Source: Galbitalea sp036495225 (lineage in GTDB: Bacteria; Actinomycetota; Actinomycetes; Actinomycetales; Microbacteriaceae). Taken from it: a DNA stretch of 31,767 nt. Location of the stretch: contig DASXNG010000011.1 of NCBI GenBank assembly GCA_036495225.1, positions 1-31,767 of the forward strand. Direction: 5' to 3'. The notes beneath the pieces are model-generated. The model was not told the origin of the DNA. It ran no database searches and saw nothing but the letters and a program-made list of their open reading frames with translations. Of this stretch, positions 14,065 through 23,058 are shown piece by piece (within the stretch, counting starts at the first letter, position 1; the number at the start of each line of letters is the position of its first letter). Made by a program: the position numbers and the translations under genes.

Positions 14065-15018
14065 ATGGACACTCCTTCACTTCACACTCCTGTGCTTCTC
14101 GAGCGCACGGTGGAACTTCTGGCTCCTGCGCTGGGGACACCCGGCGCCGTCCTGGTCGACGCGACCCTCGGCATGGGTGGACACTCCGAGGCCTTCCTTA
14201 GCCGGTTTCCCGAGCTCCAGCTCGTGGCGATCGACCGTGACCAGGAGGCGCTGCGTCTCGCGGGGGAGCGCCTGAAGCCTTTCGGTGACCGGGTGCACCT
14301 CGTGCACGCGGTCTACGACGCCGTGCTGGACGCCCTTCTGGCTAACGGTTTCTCCGCGGCAGACGGCATCCTGTTTGACCTCGGTGTTTCTTCGTTGCAG
14401 CTTGACCGCATCGATCGCGGGTTCTCGTACTCGCAGGATGCGCCCCTCGACATGCGAATGGATGCGACGTCGCCGCTCACTGCCGAGCGCATCATCGCGG
14501 AATACAGCGAGGCCGACCTGCGCCGGATCTTCTATGAGTTCGGCGAAGAGAAGCTCGCTCCGCGATACGCGAGCAAGATCGTGCAGGCGCGCGATCGCGA
14601 GCCAATTACTCGATCGGGCCAGCTCGTCGACCTGATCATTGCCGCAACTCCGGCAGCCGTCAAGCGCACCGGCCATCCGGCCAAGCGGGTATTCCAGGCA
14701 TTGCGCATCGAAGTGAACCAGGAGTTGTCGGTGCTCGAACGGGCAATTCCTGCCGGCATTGCAGCCCTCGCGGTCGGCGGTCGGATGCTGGTGCTCTCCT
14801 ACCAGTCGCTCGAGGACCGCATCGTGAAGCGCGCATTCGCTGCCGGCTCGAGTTCGACTGCCCCGGCTGGGCTTCCGGTCGAGCTCCCGGAGCATCGGCC
14901 GGAACTTCGACTTCTCGTCAGGGGCGCGGAGCTCGCGAGCGAGACGGAGAAGAACACCAATCCGCGGGCGACGCCGGTTCGCCTGCGCGCGGTTGAGCGA
15001 GTGAGGGCTGCAGCGTGA
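14065..15018 (+). CDS. rsmH: 16S rRNA (cytosine-1402-N4)-methyltransferase
   Basis: This SAM-dependent enzyme methylates N4 of C1402 in 16S rRNA. The SAM-binding motif VDATLGMGGHSEAFL is at about residues 31-45. FDLGVSSLQLD and RGFSY....PLDMRMD are family signatures, and the middle helical domain and FQALRIEVNQEL follow. The length of 317 aa is typical. ATG at 14065 is the first available start, but there is no clear Shine-Dalgarno sequence within 15 nt and the preceding gap is structured. The stop overlaps the ftsL start by 4 nt (GTGA). Confidence 0.95.
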   Translation: MDTPSLHTPVLLERTVELLAPALGTPGAVLVDATLGMGGHSEAFLSRFPELQLVAIDRDQEALRLAGERLKPFGDRVHLVHAVYDAVLDALLANGFSAADGILFDLGVSSLQLDRIDRGFSYSQDAPLDMRMDATSPLTAERIIAEYSEADLRRIFYEFGEEKLAPRYASKIVQARDREPITRSGQLVDLIIAATPAAVKRTGHPAKRVFQALRIEVNQELSVLERAIPAGIAALAVGGRMLVLSYQSLEDRIVKRAFAAGSSSTAPAGLPVELPEHRPELRLLVRGAELASETEKNTNPRATPVRLRAVERVRAAA

Positions 15019-15656
15019 GCACAAATCTTGCCTATGCGACGCCGATGCGGCGTCCCGTTCGGCACATCGAACCAGAGCCCGCCGTCCCGCGTCGCGTTCA
15101 AGTCGTCACGACGAGAACCCAGCGACGCGCCCGACCGAAGCTCGTGTACGCCGCCGTGGCGACAGGTGCCATCTTTGCGATCTTCCTGGCCCAGCTGCTC
15201 CTCACGATTGCGTTGTCAGGCGGCGCGTACAAGATTTCCCATCTTCAGGCGGACGAGCGTTCGCTCAGTCGGGTTGCGTCTTCGCTCACCGAGAAGGTCA
15301 ACAACGCGAGTTCGACGCAGAACCTGGCCGCAAACGCGCAGAAGCTGGGAATGGTGCTCTCGCCCCAGCAGGCGTTCATCCGCCTTTCGACCGGGAAAGT
15401 GCTCGGGAGTACCAAGGGTGCGCCTCACGGCACGGCATTCAAAGCCTCAAACGGGGCGACTGACCACATTCCCAACGCCCTGCTGACCTCGGTTCCTCTG
15501 GTTTCCCCATCAACTGGCGGACACGGCAGCTCGAATAACGCGGATTCCGCTACCGGCAGCACAGAATCGAATAGCGGGCCGGTTGTCACAGCGGCCGCAG
15601 GCGCGCAGACCGCAGCGCCAGGTACGGGCGATCTGCCCTCACCGGTGACTCACTAG
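15015..15656 (+). CDS. ftsL: FtsL-like septal division protein
   Basis: A bitopic divisome protein identified by position between rsmH and ftsI and by topology. It has about 40 basic cytoplasmic residues, one membrane helix near 43-67 (LVYAAVATGAIFAIFLAQLL), and an outside heptad-like segment (about 70-130: KISHLQADERSLSRVASSLTEKV, then LGMVLSPQQAFIRL). FtsL normally bridges FtsQ to the FtsW-FtsI synthase. At 213 aa it is long for FtsL because of an approximately 80-residue Ser/Ala/Gly/Thr-rich tail that looks disordered. GTG at 15015 overlaps the rsmH stop. Sequence conservation in this family is low, so the call rests on context. Confidence 0.8.
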   Translation: MSTNLAYATPMRRPVRHIEPEPAVPRRVQVVTTRTQRRARPKLVYAAVATGAIFAIFLAQLLLTIALSGGAYKISHLQADERSLSRVASSLTEKVNNASSTQNLAANAQKLGMVLSPQQAFIRLSTGKVLGSTKGAPHGTAFKASNGATDHIPNALLTSVPLVSPSTGGHGSSNNADSATGSTESNSGPVVTAAAGAQTAAPGTGDLPSPVTH

Positions 15657-15665
15657 GACCAGGTA

Positions 15666-17426
15666 ATGACGAAGACCAAACGAGTGGGAGTGCGTCTCTC
15701 GCTCACAATGGTCACCATTTTCGTCATCGTGGCGGTCTTCTCTGGGCGGCTGTTCCAACTTCAGGTTGTGCAGGCGAAGGCTCTCGACGAGATCTCGGCG
15801 AAGAACCAGTCGACGACCGTGACGACCGACGGCGTTCGCGGCGCAATCGTCGACACGAATGGCGTCGTCCTCGCGCAGAGCGTCGATCGGTTCAACATCA
15901 CCGTCGCCCCATCGATGATCCTCAAGGGGTCCCACAAGCTGGTCAACGGGAACAAGATCTTCGTGCCCGTCGACCAGTCGCTCGCCGCGATCGCGAAGAT
16001 CACCGGCCAGCACGAGAGCGACCTCCTTGCCATTGTCGAAAAGAATCCAAAGTCGAACTTCGCGTACCTGACGAAGGGCGTCGCTCTCGCAACACTCACC
16101 GCGGTTCAGAAGCTCAAGATCCCCGGTGTCTACTACGAAACGGCACCGGCGCGCAGCTATCCGAACGGCGCAATAGCAGGCAACCTCGTCGGCTTCGTCG
16201 GAACGGATGGCCCCCAGGCGGGCATCGAGCTCGCCTACAACACGTGTCTTGCCAGCAAGAGTGGCAAATCGACCTATCAGACCGGGGAGGACGGAGTACG
16301 CATCCCCGGCAGCACGGTCAAGGAAACGAATCCTGTCAATGGGGGCACGATCAAGCTCACGATCGACCGCGACCTGCAGTATGAGGTGCAGGCGGCGATC
16401 GACGCACAGAGGAAGAAGCTTGGCGCGCCCTGGGCAACCGCGGTAGTCGAGCGCGTGCGGGACGGCCACCTGATGGCTGTGGCGGATGACCCGACCGTCG
16501 ACCCGAACAACCTGAACGCATCCAAACCCAACCAATTTGGGTCGCTTGCCTTCAGTACTCCCTATGAACCCGGCTCGACCTTCAAAGCGATGAGCGTGGC
16601 CGCGCTGATCGATGCCGGAAAGATCACGCCGAAGACCGAGATTGTCGTGCCGCCGGTCTACCGTCTTTCGAACGGCGGATTCATCAAGGACTCCTTTTAC
16701 CACGGCACTCTGCACTACACGACTGCCGGCGTGCTCGAGAATTCGTCGAACATCGGGGTATCGATCCTGTCGCAGTCGCTCGGTGCCCAACAGCGTTACG
16801 ACTACCTGCTGAAGTTCGGCGTCGGCTCGAAGACCGCTGTCGACTTCGGCGCAGAGCAGTCGGCCGGACACGTGACGAAACCGCCGTGGGATGTCGTCAC
16901 GAATCGCTCGGTCGAATTCGGCCAGGGCGTGAGCGCAACATCCGTCCAGGTGGCCCAGATCTTCGAGACGCTTGCCAACCATGGCGTGCGCGAACCGTCG
17001 ACTCTGGTCGAGGGATGCACGCTTCCGAACGGCACGGTCGTCGACCAGCCGAGTGCCAAGCCGGTGCGCGTCGTGAGCACCAAAGCGGCCGATGAGGTGC
17101 GCGCGATGCTCGAGACCGTTGTGACCGGTGGTCCGATCGGATCGTTGCTGCGCATCCCCGGATATCGGATCGCGGCGAAGACCGGAACGGCGCAGGTTGC
17201 CGCTGCAAACGGCGCGGGCTACGGAAACAAATACATCATCTCGGTCGCGGGCATGGCCCCGGCGGAGGATCCGCAGTACGTCGTCGTGGTCACGTTCGGG
17301 CCTACTACGCTAGGGACGTCGGCTGGCGCAGCGCCGGCATTTACGAAAGTTATGACCGAGGTGCTCAAAAAGTACCGGGTCGCACCATCAACGACAAAAG
17401 CCCCGTACATCCAGACCACGTGGTAA
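15666..17426 (+). CDS. ftsI: Peptidoglycan D,D-transpeptidase FtsI (class B PBP)
   Basis: The septal class B penicillin-binding protein that crosslinks new peptidoglycan with FtsW. A single N-terminal membrane helix spans about residues 10-30, followed by the pedestal domain (GAIVDTNGVVLAQSVDRF). The transpeptidase domain has all three active-site motifs: STFK with the nucleophile Ser304, SSN at 360-362, and KTGT from 505. The length of 586 aa is typical of actinobacterial FtsI. ATG at 15666 follows the ftsL stop by 9 nt, with AGGACCAGG as the likely ribosome binding site. murE starts 28 nt after the stop. Beta-lactams acylate this protein family. Confidence 0.95.
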   Translation: MTKTKRVGVRLSLTMVTIFVIVAVFSGRLFQLQVVQAKALDEISAKNQSTTVTTDGVRGAIVDTNGVVLAQSVDRFNITVAPSMILKGSHKLVNGNKIFVPVDQSLAAIAKITGQHESDLLAIVEKNPKSNFAYLTKGVALATLTAVQKLKIPGVYYETAPARSYPNGAIAGNLVGFVGTDGPQAGIELAYNTCLASKSGKSTYQTGEDGVRIPGSTVKETNPVNGGTIKLTIDRDLQYEVQAAIDAQRKKLGAPWATAVVERVRDGHLMAVADDPTVDPNNLNASKPNQFGSLAFSTPYEPGSTFKAMSVAALIDAGKITPKTEIVVPPVYRLSNGGFIKDSFYHGTLHYTTAGVLENSSNIGVSILSQSLGAQQRYDYLLKFGVGSKTAVDFGAEQSAGHVTKPPWDVVTNRSVEFGQGVSATSVQVAQIFETLANHGVREPSTLVEGCTLPNGTVVDQPSAKPVRVVSTKAADEVRAMLETVVTGGPIGSLLRIPGYRIAAKTGTAQVAAANGAGYGNKYIISVAGMAPAEDPQYVVVVTFGPTTLGTSAGAAPAFTKVMTEVLKKYRVAPSTTKAPYIQTTW

Positions 17427-17454
17427 CCGGGACGAGTCGAAGAAAGAGGACCTC

Positions 17455-18999
17455 GTGACCGATCGGATTCCACCGGTCCTTCGCCCGGAGCACCCACAGG
17501 CTCGCTCTCTGGCCGGCCTGATTGCCGAATTCGAGCTCGAATCGAGTGGCTCTTCCGACGGTGTCGAGATCAGTGGAGTCACACTGAGCACCAGCGACCT
17601 GCACCCGGGAGACCTCTACGTCGGGATCCGCGGCGCGCACAGTCACGGCGCGAGTTACGCGGCCGCAGCTCGCGAGGGCGGGGCGGTCGCAATACTCACG
17701 GATGCCGAGGGCGCAGAACTGGCAAAGGCTGCCGGGCTGCCGATCGTCGTCGTCGCCTCTCCGCGCGAGGCGCTTGGCGAAATCTCGGCGTGGGTTTATC
17801 GCACCGCTGAGCAACCCCCACTCCTCTTCGGAACGACCGGCACCAACGGCAAGACTTCGACCTCGTACCTGCTCGAGGGCATCCTGAAACAGCTGGGACT
17901 CGTGACCGGCCTCAGCTCGACCGCCGAGCGGCACATCGGCGAGCTTTCCGTCGTTTCGCGACTGACGACACCGGAGGCGAGTGAGATGCATGCGCTCCTC
18001 GCCAGAATGCGCGAGAGCAAGGTGCGTGCGGTCGCGATCGAGGTCAGCGCACAGGCACTCAGCCGCAACCGAGTTGATGGGATCTACTTCGACGTCGTGG
18101 CGTTCACCAACCTGAGCCACGACCACCTCGACGACTACGCGGACATGGAGGAGTACTTCGGGGCCAAGCTCGCGTTGTTCGAGCCGGAGCGCGCGAAGCG
18201 TGGAGTCGTATCGCTCGACACGAGCTGGGGACAGCGAGTCGTCGACGAGGCGCACATTCCGGTGACGACGATTTCTGCCACTCCGGGCGTCACGGCGGCA
18301 TGGAATGTCGCGATCGATGAGGAGACGCCCCAGTACACCGAATTCACGCTCACCGGGCCGGAGGGGCGCTCCCTGACGACACGCGTGCCGATCATCGGCT
18401 GGCACATGGCAGCCAACGCTGCACTGGCGATCGTCATGCTGGTTGAAGCGGGCTTCGAGCTCGAGGCCATCGGTCACGCGCTTGCGGACGACGAGGGCAT
18501 CGTCGCCTACCTGCCGGGGCGCACGGAACGCGTGTCCGGCGATCGCGGGCCATCCCTCTACGTCGACTTCGGGCATAGCCCGGACGCGTTCCTCAACACC
18601 CTCGCTGCAGTTCGCAAGTTCACGCCTGGTCGAACGATCATGGTGTTCGGCGCCGATGGGGACAGGGACGCGTCGAAGCGCGAAGAGATGGGCCGCGTCG
18701 CGGCAGACGGCTCAGACATCCTCGTCATCACCGACCACCATCCCCGTTTCGAGGACCCGGAATCAATCCGCCGAGAGCTGCTCGCGGGCGCGGCTCTCGC
18801 CGAGCACCAGCCAGACATCCTCGAGGTCAGCCCACCAGAGCGCGCCATTCGCGCCGCCGTCGCCCTGGCCAGGGAGGGTGACTCGATACTGTGGGCGGGC
18901 CCAGGACACCAGGACTATCGCGACATCCGTGGCGTGCGCACGCCATACTCCGCGCGCGACGAGGCGAGAGCCGCCCTCCGAGAGGCTGGTTGGGCTTGA
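17455..18999 (+). CDS. murE: UDP-MurNAc-tripeptide synthetase MurE
   Basis: A cytoplasmic Mur ligase that adds the third residue of the stem peptide to UDP-MurNAc-L-Ala-D-Glu. The N-terminal domain binds the uridine nucleotide (SGVTLSTSDLHPGDLYVGIRG), the ATP loop GTTGTNGKTST is at 126-136, and the lysine of YFGAKLALF is the expected carbamylated residue. The specificity motif in the C-terminal domain reads DHHPR at 427-431, differing from DNPR of diaminopimelate-adding enzymes. This suggests another diamino acid, such as diaminobutyrate, ornithine or lysine, as found in Microbacteriaceae walls. GTG at 17455 follows AAGAGGA. The length is 514 aa. The stop overlaps the murF start (TTGA). Confidence 0.93.
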   Translation: MTDRIPPVLRPEHPQARSLAGLIAEFELESSGSSDGVEISGVTLSTSDLHPGDLYVGIRGAHSHGASYAAAAREGGAVAILTDAEGAELAKAAGLPIVVVASPREALGEISAWVYRTAEQPPLLFGTTGTNGKTSTSYLLEGILKQLGLVTGLSSTAERHIGELSVVSRLTTPEASEMHALLARMRESKVRAVAIEVSAQALSRNRVDGIYFDVVAFTNLSHDHLDDYADMEEYFGAKLALFEPERAKRGVVSLDTSWGQRVVDEAHIPVTTISATPGVTAAWNVAIDEETPQYTEFTLTGPEGRSLTTRVPIIGWHMAANAALAIVMLVEAGFELEAIGHALADDEGIVAYLPGRTERVSGDRGPSLYVDFGHSPDAFLNTLAAVRKFTPGRTIMVFGADGDRDASKREEMGRVAADGSDILVITDHHPRFEDPESIRRELLAGAALAEHQPDILEVSPPERAIRAAVALAREGDSILWAGPGHQDYRDIRGVRTPYSARDEARAALREAGWA

Positions 19000-20396
19000 T
19001 CGCCATCGCCATCGCCGACATCGCAACGATCGTCGGTGGACGCCTGGTCGGTGCGTCATCGCCCGGCGCGATGATCCACGGCAGCGTCCAGACGAACTCG
19101 ACTCTCGTCGAACCGGGATCCATATTCTTTGCCTTACCCGGTGAGACGACTGACGGTCACCTGTTCGCGCCCGACGCTGTCGAGCGCGGCGCGGCCCTCG
19201 TGATCGCGGAGCGTGAGCTTGACCTTGGCGTACCCGTCATTGTCGTGCCGAACGGTGTCATCGCGCTGGCCGACCTCGCTCGCGAGGTGGTCGCACGTGT
19301 GCGGGCAACGGGCCACCTCTCGGTCGTCGCCATAACGGGGTCAAACGGCAAGACGACGACCAAGAACCTCTTGCGCGCGATCCTGACCGACCAGGGCAAT
19401 ACGGTGGCGCCGAACGGCTCGTTTAACAACCACGTCGGTGCGCCGATCTCGATGCTGGGCATCGACGAGGCGACGAGGTATCTCATCGTCGAGATGGGCG
19501 CAAGCGGCGCGGGGGAGATTGCTCGACTAGTGGCGATCGCGAGGCCAGACATCGGAATCGTGCTCAAGGTCGGACTCGCGCACGTGGGCGAATTCGGCGG
19601 GGTCGACGCGGTTCAGCGGGCGAAAAGCGAGATGGTCACGGACCTGGCGCCGAGCGCGACAGCGATTCTGAACGCGGATGATCCTCGCGTCGTGGCGATG
19701 GCGGACCTCACGCAAGCGAAGGTCCGCTGGTTTGGGCTCGACGATACCCCCGACCTGCGAGCCGAGGACATCGACACGACAGCGACTGGCACGACGTTCA
19801 CTCTGGTGGCGGGGGAGCAGCGCTACCCGGTTCGGCTGCGGATACTCGGCGAACACCACGTTCACAATGCCCTCGCCGCGCTCTCCGCGGCGGACGAACT
19901 CGGCATCGACCTTGAGCAGGCGATCGCCGCGATCGAGGCCGTGCCTCGCGCAGAACGTTGGCGCATGGAGGTTTTGCTTCCCGCATCCGGCGCGATCGTG
20001 ATCAATGATGCGTACAACGCCAGCCCCGATTCCATGGCCGCAGCGCTCAAGACACTCGCGCAGCTCCGGGGGCCCGATGACCGCTCGATTGCGGTTCTCG
20101 GCGAGATGGCGGAGCTCGGGGAATACTCAGATGAAGAGCACGACCGCATCGGTCGGCTTGTCGTGAGGCTGAACATCCGCAAGCTCATCGTGGTGGGGCA
20201 TGGAGCCAGGCACATCCATAACGCGGCCGGTCTCGAAGGTTCGTGGGATGGCGAGTCCGTTTACGTAGAGACTCCGGATGAGGCATACGATTTGCTGCGT
20301 GGAGACTTGGGCGCGGGCGACATCGTGCTGGTGAAGTCTTCCAAGTCGGCGAACCTTCGGTTCCTGGGTGACCGCCTGGGCGAGGTGGACGCGTGA
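18996..20396 (+). CDS. murF: UDP-MurNAc-tripeptide--D-Ala-D-Ala ligase MurF
   Basis: The last cytoplasmic Mur ligase, attaching D-Ala-D-Ala to complete the pentapeptide. The start is TTG at 18996, overlapping the murE stop as TTGA, which gives the family-like N-terminus MIAIAIADIATIVGGRL. The frame is open further upstream, but that would run inside murE. Motifs are VDTN-like QTNSTLVEPGSIFFALPGE, the ATP loop AITGSNGKTTTK near 112-123, NNHVGAP near 140, EMGASGAGEI, and DAYNASPDSM in the C-terminal domain. The length of 466 aa is normal. The stop overlaps the mraY GTG. Confidence 0.94.
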   Translation: MIAIAIADIATIVGGRLVGASSPGAMIHGSVQTNSTLVEPGSIFFALPGETTDGHLFAPDAVERGAALVIAERELDLGVPVIVVPNGVIALADLAREVVARVRATGHLSVVAITGSNGKTTTKNLLRAILTDQGNTVAPNGSFNNHVGAPISMLGIDEATRYLIVEMGASGAGEIARLVAIARPDIGIVLKVGLAHVGEFGGVDAVQRAKSEMVTDLAPSATAILNADDPRVVAMADLTQAKVRWFGLDDTPDLRAEDIDTTATGTTFTLVAGEQRYPVRLRILGEHHVHNALAALSAADELGIDLEQAIAAIEAVPRAERWRMEVLLPASGAIVINDAYNASPDSMAAALKTLAQLRGPDDRSIAVLGEMAELGEYSDEEHDRIGRLVVRLNIRKLIVVGHGARHIHNAAGLEGSWDGESVYVETPDEAYDLLRGDLGAGDIVLVKSSKSANLRFLGDRLGEVDA

Positions 20397-21529
20397 TCGC
20401 GCTGCTCGTCGGCGCCGCGTTCGCGCTCGCGTTCACCCTGTTCCTTACGCCCGTCTTTGCCCGACTCTTCAAGCGCATCGGCTGGGGCCAGTTCATTCGG
20501 GATGACGGTCCGGAGAGCCACCACGCCAAGCGTGGAACTCCGACGATGGGTGGCATCGTCTTCATCCTCGGCGCCGGTCTCGGCTACCTTGTTGGCCACG
20601 CTGTGCAGCGCGCGCCGTTGACGCTCGTGGGACTGCTCGTCTTTTTCCTCATGTTCGGTCTCGGTGTCGTTGGCTTCCTGGACGACTTCCTGAAGACGCG
20701 ACACCAGCGCAGCCTCGGGCTCACGGGCTGGGCCAAAGTCGCGGGACAGGTCATCGTGGCATCGGGTTTCGCCGCGATCGCGCTGAACTTTCCGGATGAC
20801 AACGGGCTGACGCCAGTCGGATTCGCGGGAGATGACGCGGCGTCAGTGCACGTCTTCGTGTCGGCCGTGAGAGACATTCCGTGGCTGGACTTCATGACCT
20901 TTGGTGTTGTCATCGGCGGCATCCTCTTCGCCATTTGGTCGACCATCATCATCGTGAGTGCGTCGAACGGCGTGAACGTCGCGGACGGCCTCGACGGCCT
21001 GGCGACGGGGTCATCCATCTTCGCCTTCGCGGCCTTCATCTTCATCGGCTTCTGGCAGTACAACCAGTCGTGCTACGACAACTCACGCCTCGACCCGCAC
21101 GTCGCGAACATCTGCTACCAGGTGCGAGATCCGCTCGATCTCGCTGTCGCTGCGGCGTGCATCACCGGCGCGCTCATCGGCTTCCTCTGGTGGAACACGT
21201 CGCCAGCCCAGATCTTCATGGGCGACACCGGATCCCTCGCGCTCGGCGGAGCACTCGCCGGGCTCGCGATCCTGAGCCGCACCGAGCTGCTGCTGATCAT
21301 CATCGGCGGCCTGTTCCTCATCGTGACCGGCTCCGTCATCGTGCAGAGGGCGTACTTCAAGATCACGCGGGGTAGACGCATCTTTTTGATGAGTCCTCTG
21401 CATCACCACTTCGAGCTGAAGGGGTGGGCAGAGATCACGGTCGTCGTGAGGTTCTGGCTCATCTCTGCGATGTTCGTCGCGGTCGGAGTCGGGCTGTTCT
21501 ACCTCGAGTGGATTACGCGCGCAAAGTGA
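20393..21529 (+). CDS. mraY: Phospho-N-acetylmuramoyl-pentapeptide-transferase MraY
   Basis: A polytopic membrane enzyme that transfers phospho-MurNAc-pentapeptide to undecaprenyl phosphate, forming lipid I on the inner face. Family motifs are KRGTPTMGG near residues 46-54, FLDDFLK, NVADGLDGLATG, FMGDTGSLALGG, and the HHHFELKGWAE loop near the C-terminus. About ten hydrophobic segments are visible. At 378 aa it is slightly longer than many because of a loop rich in polar residues (YNQSCYDNSRLDPH). GTG at 20393 overlaps the murF stop by 4 nt. It is the target of several nucleoside antibiotics in other bacteria. Confidence 0.96.
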   Translation: MIALLVGAAFALAFTLFLTPVFARLFKRIGWGQFIRDDGPESHHAKRGTPTMGGIVFILGAGLGYLVGHAVQRAPLTLVGLLVFFLMFGLGVVGFLDDFLKTRHQRSLGLTGWAKVAGQVIVASGFAAIALNFPDDNGLTPVGFAGDDAASVHVFVSAVRDIPWLDFMTFGVVIGGILFAIWSTIIIVSASNGVNVADGLDGLATGSSIFAFAAFIFIGFWQYNQSCYDNSRLDPHVANICYQVRDPLDLAVAAACITGALIGFLWWNTSPAQIFMGDTGSLALGGALAGLAILSRTELLLIIIGGLFLIVTGSVIVQRAYFKITRGRRIFLMSPLHHHFELKGWAEITVVVRFWLISAMFVAVGVGLFYLEWITRAK

Positions 21530-23058
21530 GTGGGATTTCTGCGTCGCGCGTCGAACAACTGACCAGTTGGCGCTCGGACTGGAGCGGGCTGCGGGTCGCG
21601 GTGCTCGGCCTCGGAGTCACCGGGTTTTCTGTCGCGGACACCCTGGTCGAACTCGGCAGCGACGTCCTCGTGCTGGCGTCATCCGCCAAGCCGGAGCAGA
21701 AACAGTTGCTCGAGGTCATCGGTGCCGGATACGTGGAGCGCGACCTGAAGACCGTGCCGGACGAGCTGATCGAATTCGACCCCGAACTCGTCATCGTCTC
21801 GCCAGGTTTTCACCCCGATCATCCGATTCTGAGTTGGGCCGAGCTTGCCGCTGTTCCGATCTGGGGCGACATCGAGCTCGCCTGGCGCGTGCGTGACAAG
21901 GTCATGCCGCCCGCTGAGTGGATTCTCGTCACCGGCACGAATGGCAAGACCACGACGTCGCAGCTCGCCACCCATCTTCTCGAGCAGGACGGCCGAAGGG
22001 CCGCCGCCGTGGGAAACATCGGCATCCCGGTGCTCGATGCTGTGCGCTACCCGGCGGGCTTCGACGTGCTCGTAGTTGAACTGTCGAGTTACCAGCTGCA
22101 CTGGCTGGCGAGAACCCCGAACGGCACGCTCTCGCCGTGGGCGAGCGTCTGCCTGAACCTTGCGGACGACCACCTCGACTGGCACGGCTCCGCGCAGGCA
22201 TACCGTGACGCAAAGGCGAAGGTCTACACGAACACCCGCGTCGCAGCGGTCTACAACAAGGCGGATGTCGCGACGAGGATCATGGTCGAAGACGCTGAAG
22301 TCATCGAGGGGTGCCGGGCCATCGGATTTGGCCTGGACGCACCCGGACCGAGCGACCTCGGGATCGTTGACGGCATCCTGTGCGATCGCGCGTTTCTCGA
22401 AGAGCGGGCGACGACTGCTCTCGAGCTCAGCACGCGCGACGAGCTGATCGCGGTAGGCCTCGGCGCACCACACTCCGTCGCTAACGTGCTCGCGGCGTGC
22501 GCCCTCGTTCGCTCGCTCGATGTACCTCCGGCCGTCATCCGCGAGGGCCTGCGAACGTTCACACTCGACCACCACAGAACAGAGGTCGTCGCACGCTCCG
22601 GCGACGTGGTCTGGATCGACGACTCGAAGGCGACGAATCCGCACGCCGCGGCGGCAGCGCTTCGCGCGCACGACTCCGTCGTCTGGATCGTCGGCGGCCT
22701 GCTGAAGGGCGTCGATGTCGACGAGCTCGTGAGAATCCACGTCGACAGGCTGACAGCCGCGATTCTCATCGGCGCGGATCGCTCAGAGCTTCTGGCGGCA
22801 TTCGAGCGACACGCGCCCGGGCTTCCGCTGTTCGAGGTCGAGACCGAAGAAACTGATGACGTAATGCCGATGGCTGTGAAGCTGTCTGCTGCCGTCGCAC
22901 GGCCCGGAGACGTTGTTCTGCTGGCACCGGCTGCGGCATCCATGGATCAGTTCACGGATTACGCCGATCGGGGCACGCGATTCGCAGATGCCGTACGGAG
23001 TCTCCTGGAAGGGATCGCGGATGACGACGACCAGGGCACAGCGGGGCGGAACGCCTAG
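21526..23058 (+). CDS. murD: UDP-MurNAc-L-alanine--D-glutamate ligase MurD
   Basis: A cytoplasmic Mur ligase that adds D-glutamate to UDP-MurNAc-L-Ala. The N-terminal Rossmann-like domain contains VAVLGLGVTGFS near residues 24-35, the ATP loop GTNGKTT is at 137-143, and SSYQLHW and LNLADDHLDWHG follow. The C-terminal domain has DDSKATNPHAAAAAL. GTG at 21526 is chosen because it overlaps the mraY stop as GTGA, like other junctions in this cluster. GTG at 21508 and still earlier starts would extend into mraY. The length is 510 aa. The last 38 bases overlap ftsW. Confidence 0.93.
   Translation: MSGISASRVEQLTSWRSDWSGLRVAVLGLGVTGFSVADTLVELGSDVLVLASSAKPEQKQLLEVIGAGYVERDLKTVPDELIEFDPELVIVSPGFHPDHPILSWAELAAVPIWGDIELAWRVRDKVMPPAEWILVTGTNGKTTTSQLATHLLEQDGRRAAAVGNIGIPVLDAVRYPAGFDVLVVELSSYQLHWLARTPNGTLSPWASVCLNLADDHLDWHGSAQAYRDAKAKVYTNTRVAAVYNKADVATRIMVEDAEVIEGCRAIGFGLDAPGPSDLGIVDGILCDRAFLEERATTALELSTRDELIAVGLGAPHSVANVLAACALVRSLDVPPAVIREGLRTFTLDHHRTEVVARSGDVVWIDDSKATNPHAAAAALRAHDSVVWIVGGLLKGVDVDELVRIHVDRLTAAILIGADRSELLAAFERHAPGLPLFEVETEETDDVMPMAVKLSAAVARPGDVVLLAPAAASMDQFTDYADRGTRFADAVRSLLEGIADDDDQGTAGRNA

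Noticed and set aside
14077..15024. 315-residue minus-strand open frame opposite rsmH
   Set aside because: The rsmH product has clear family motifs and continuous coding; the antisense translation has none and no ribosome binding site.
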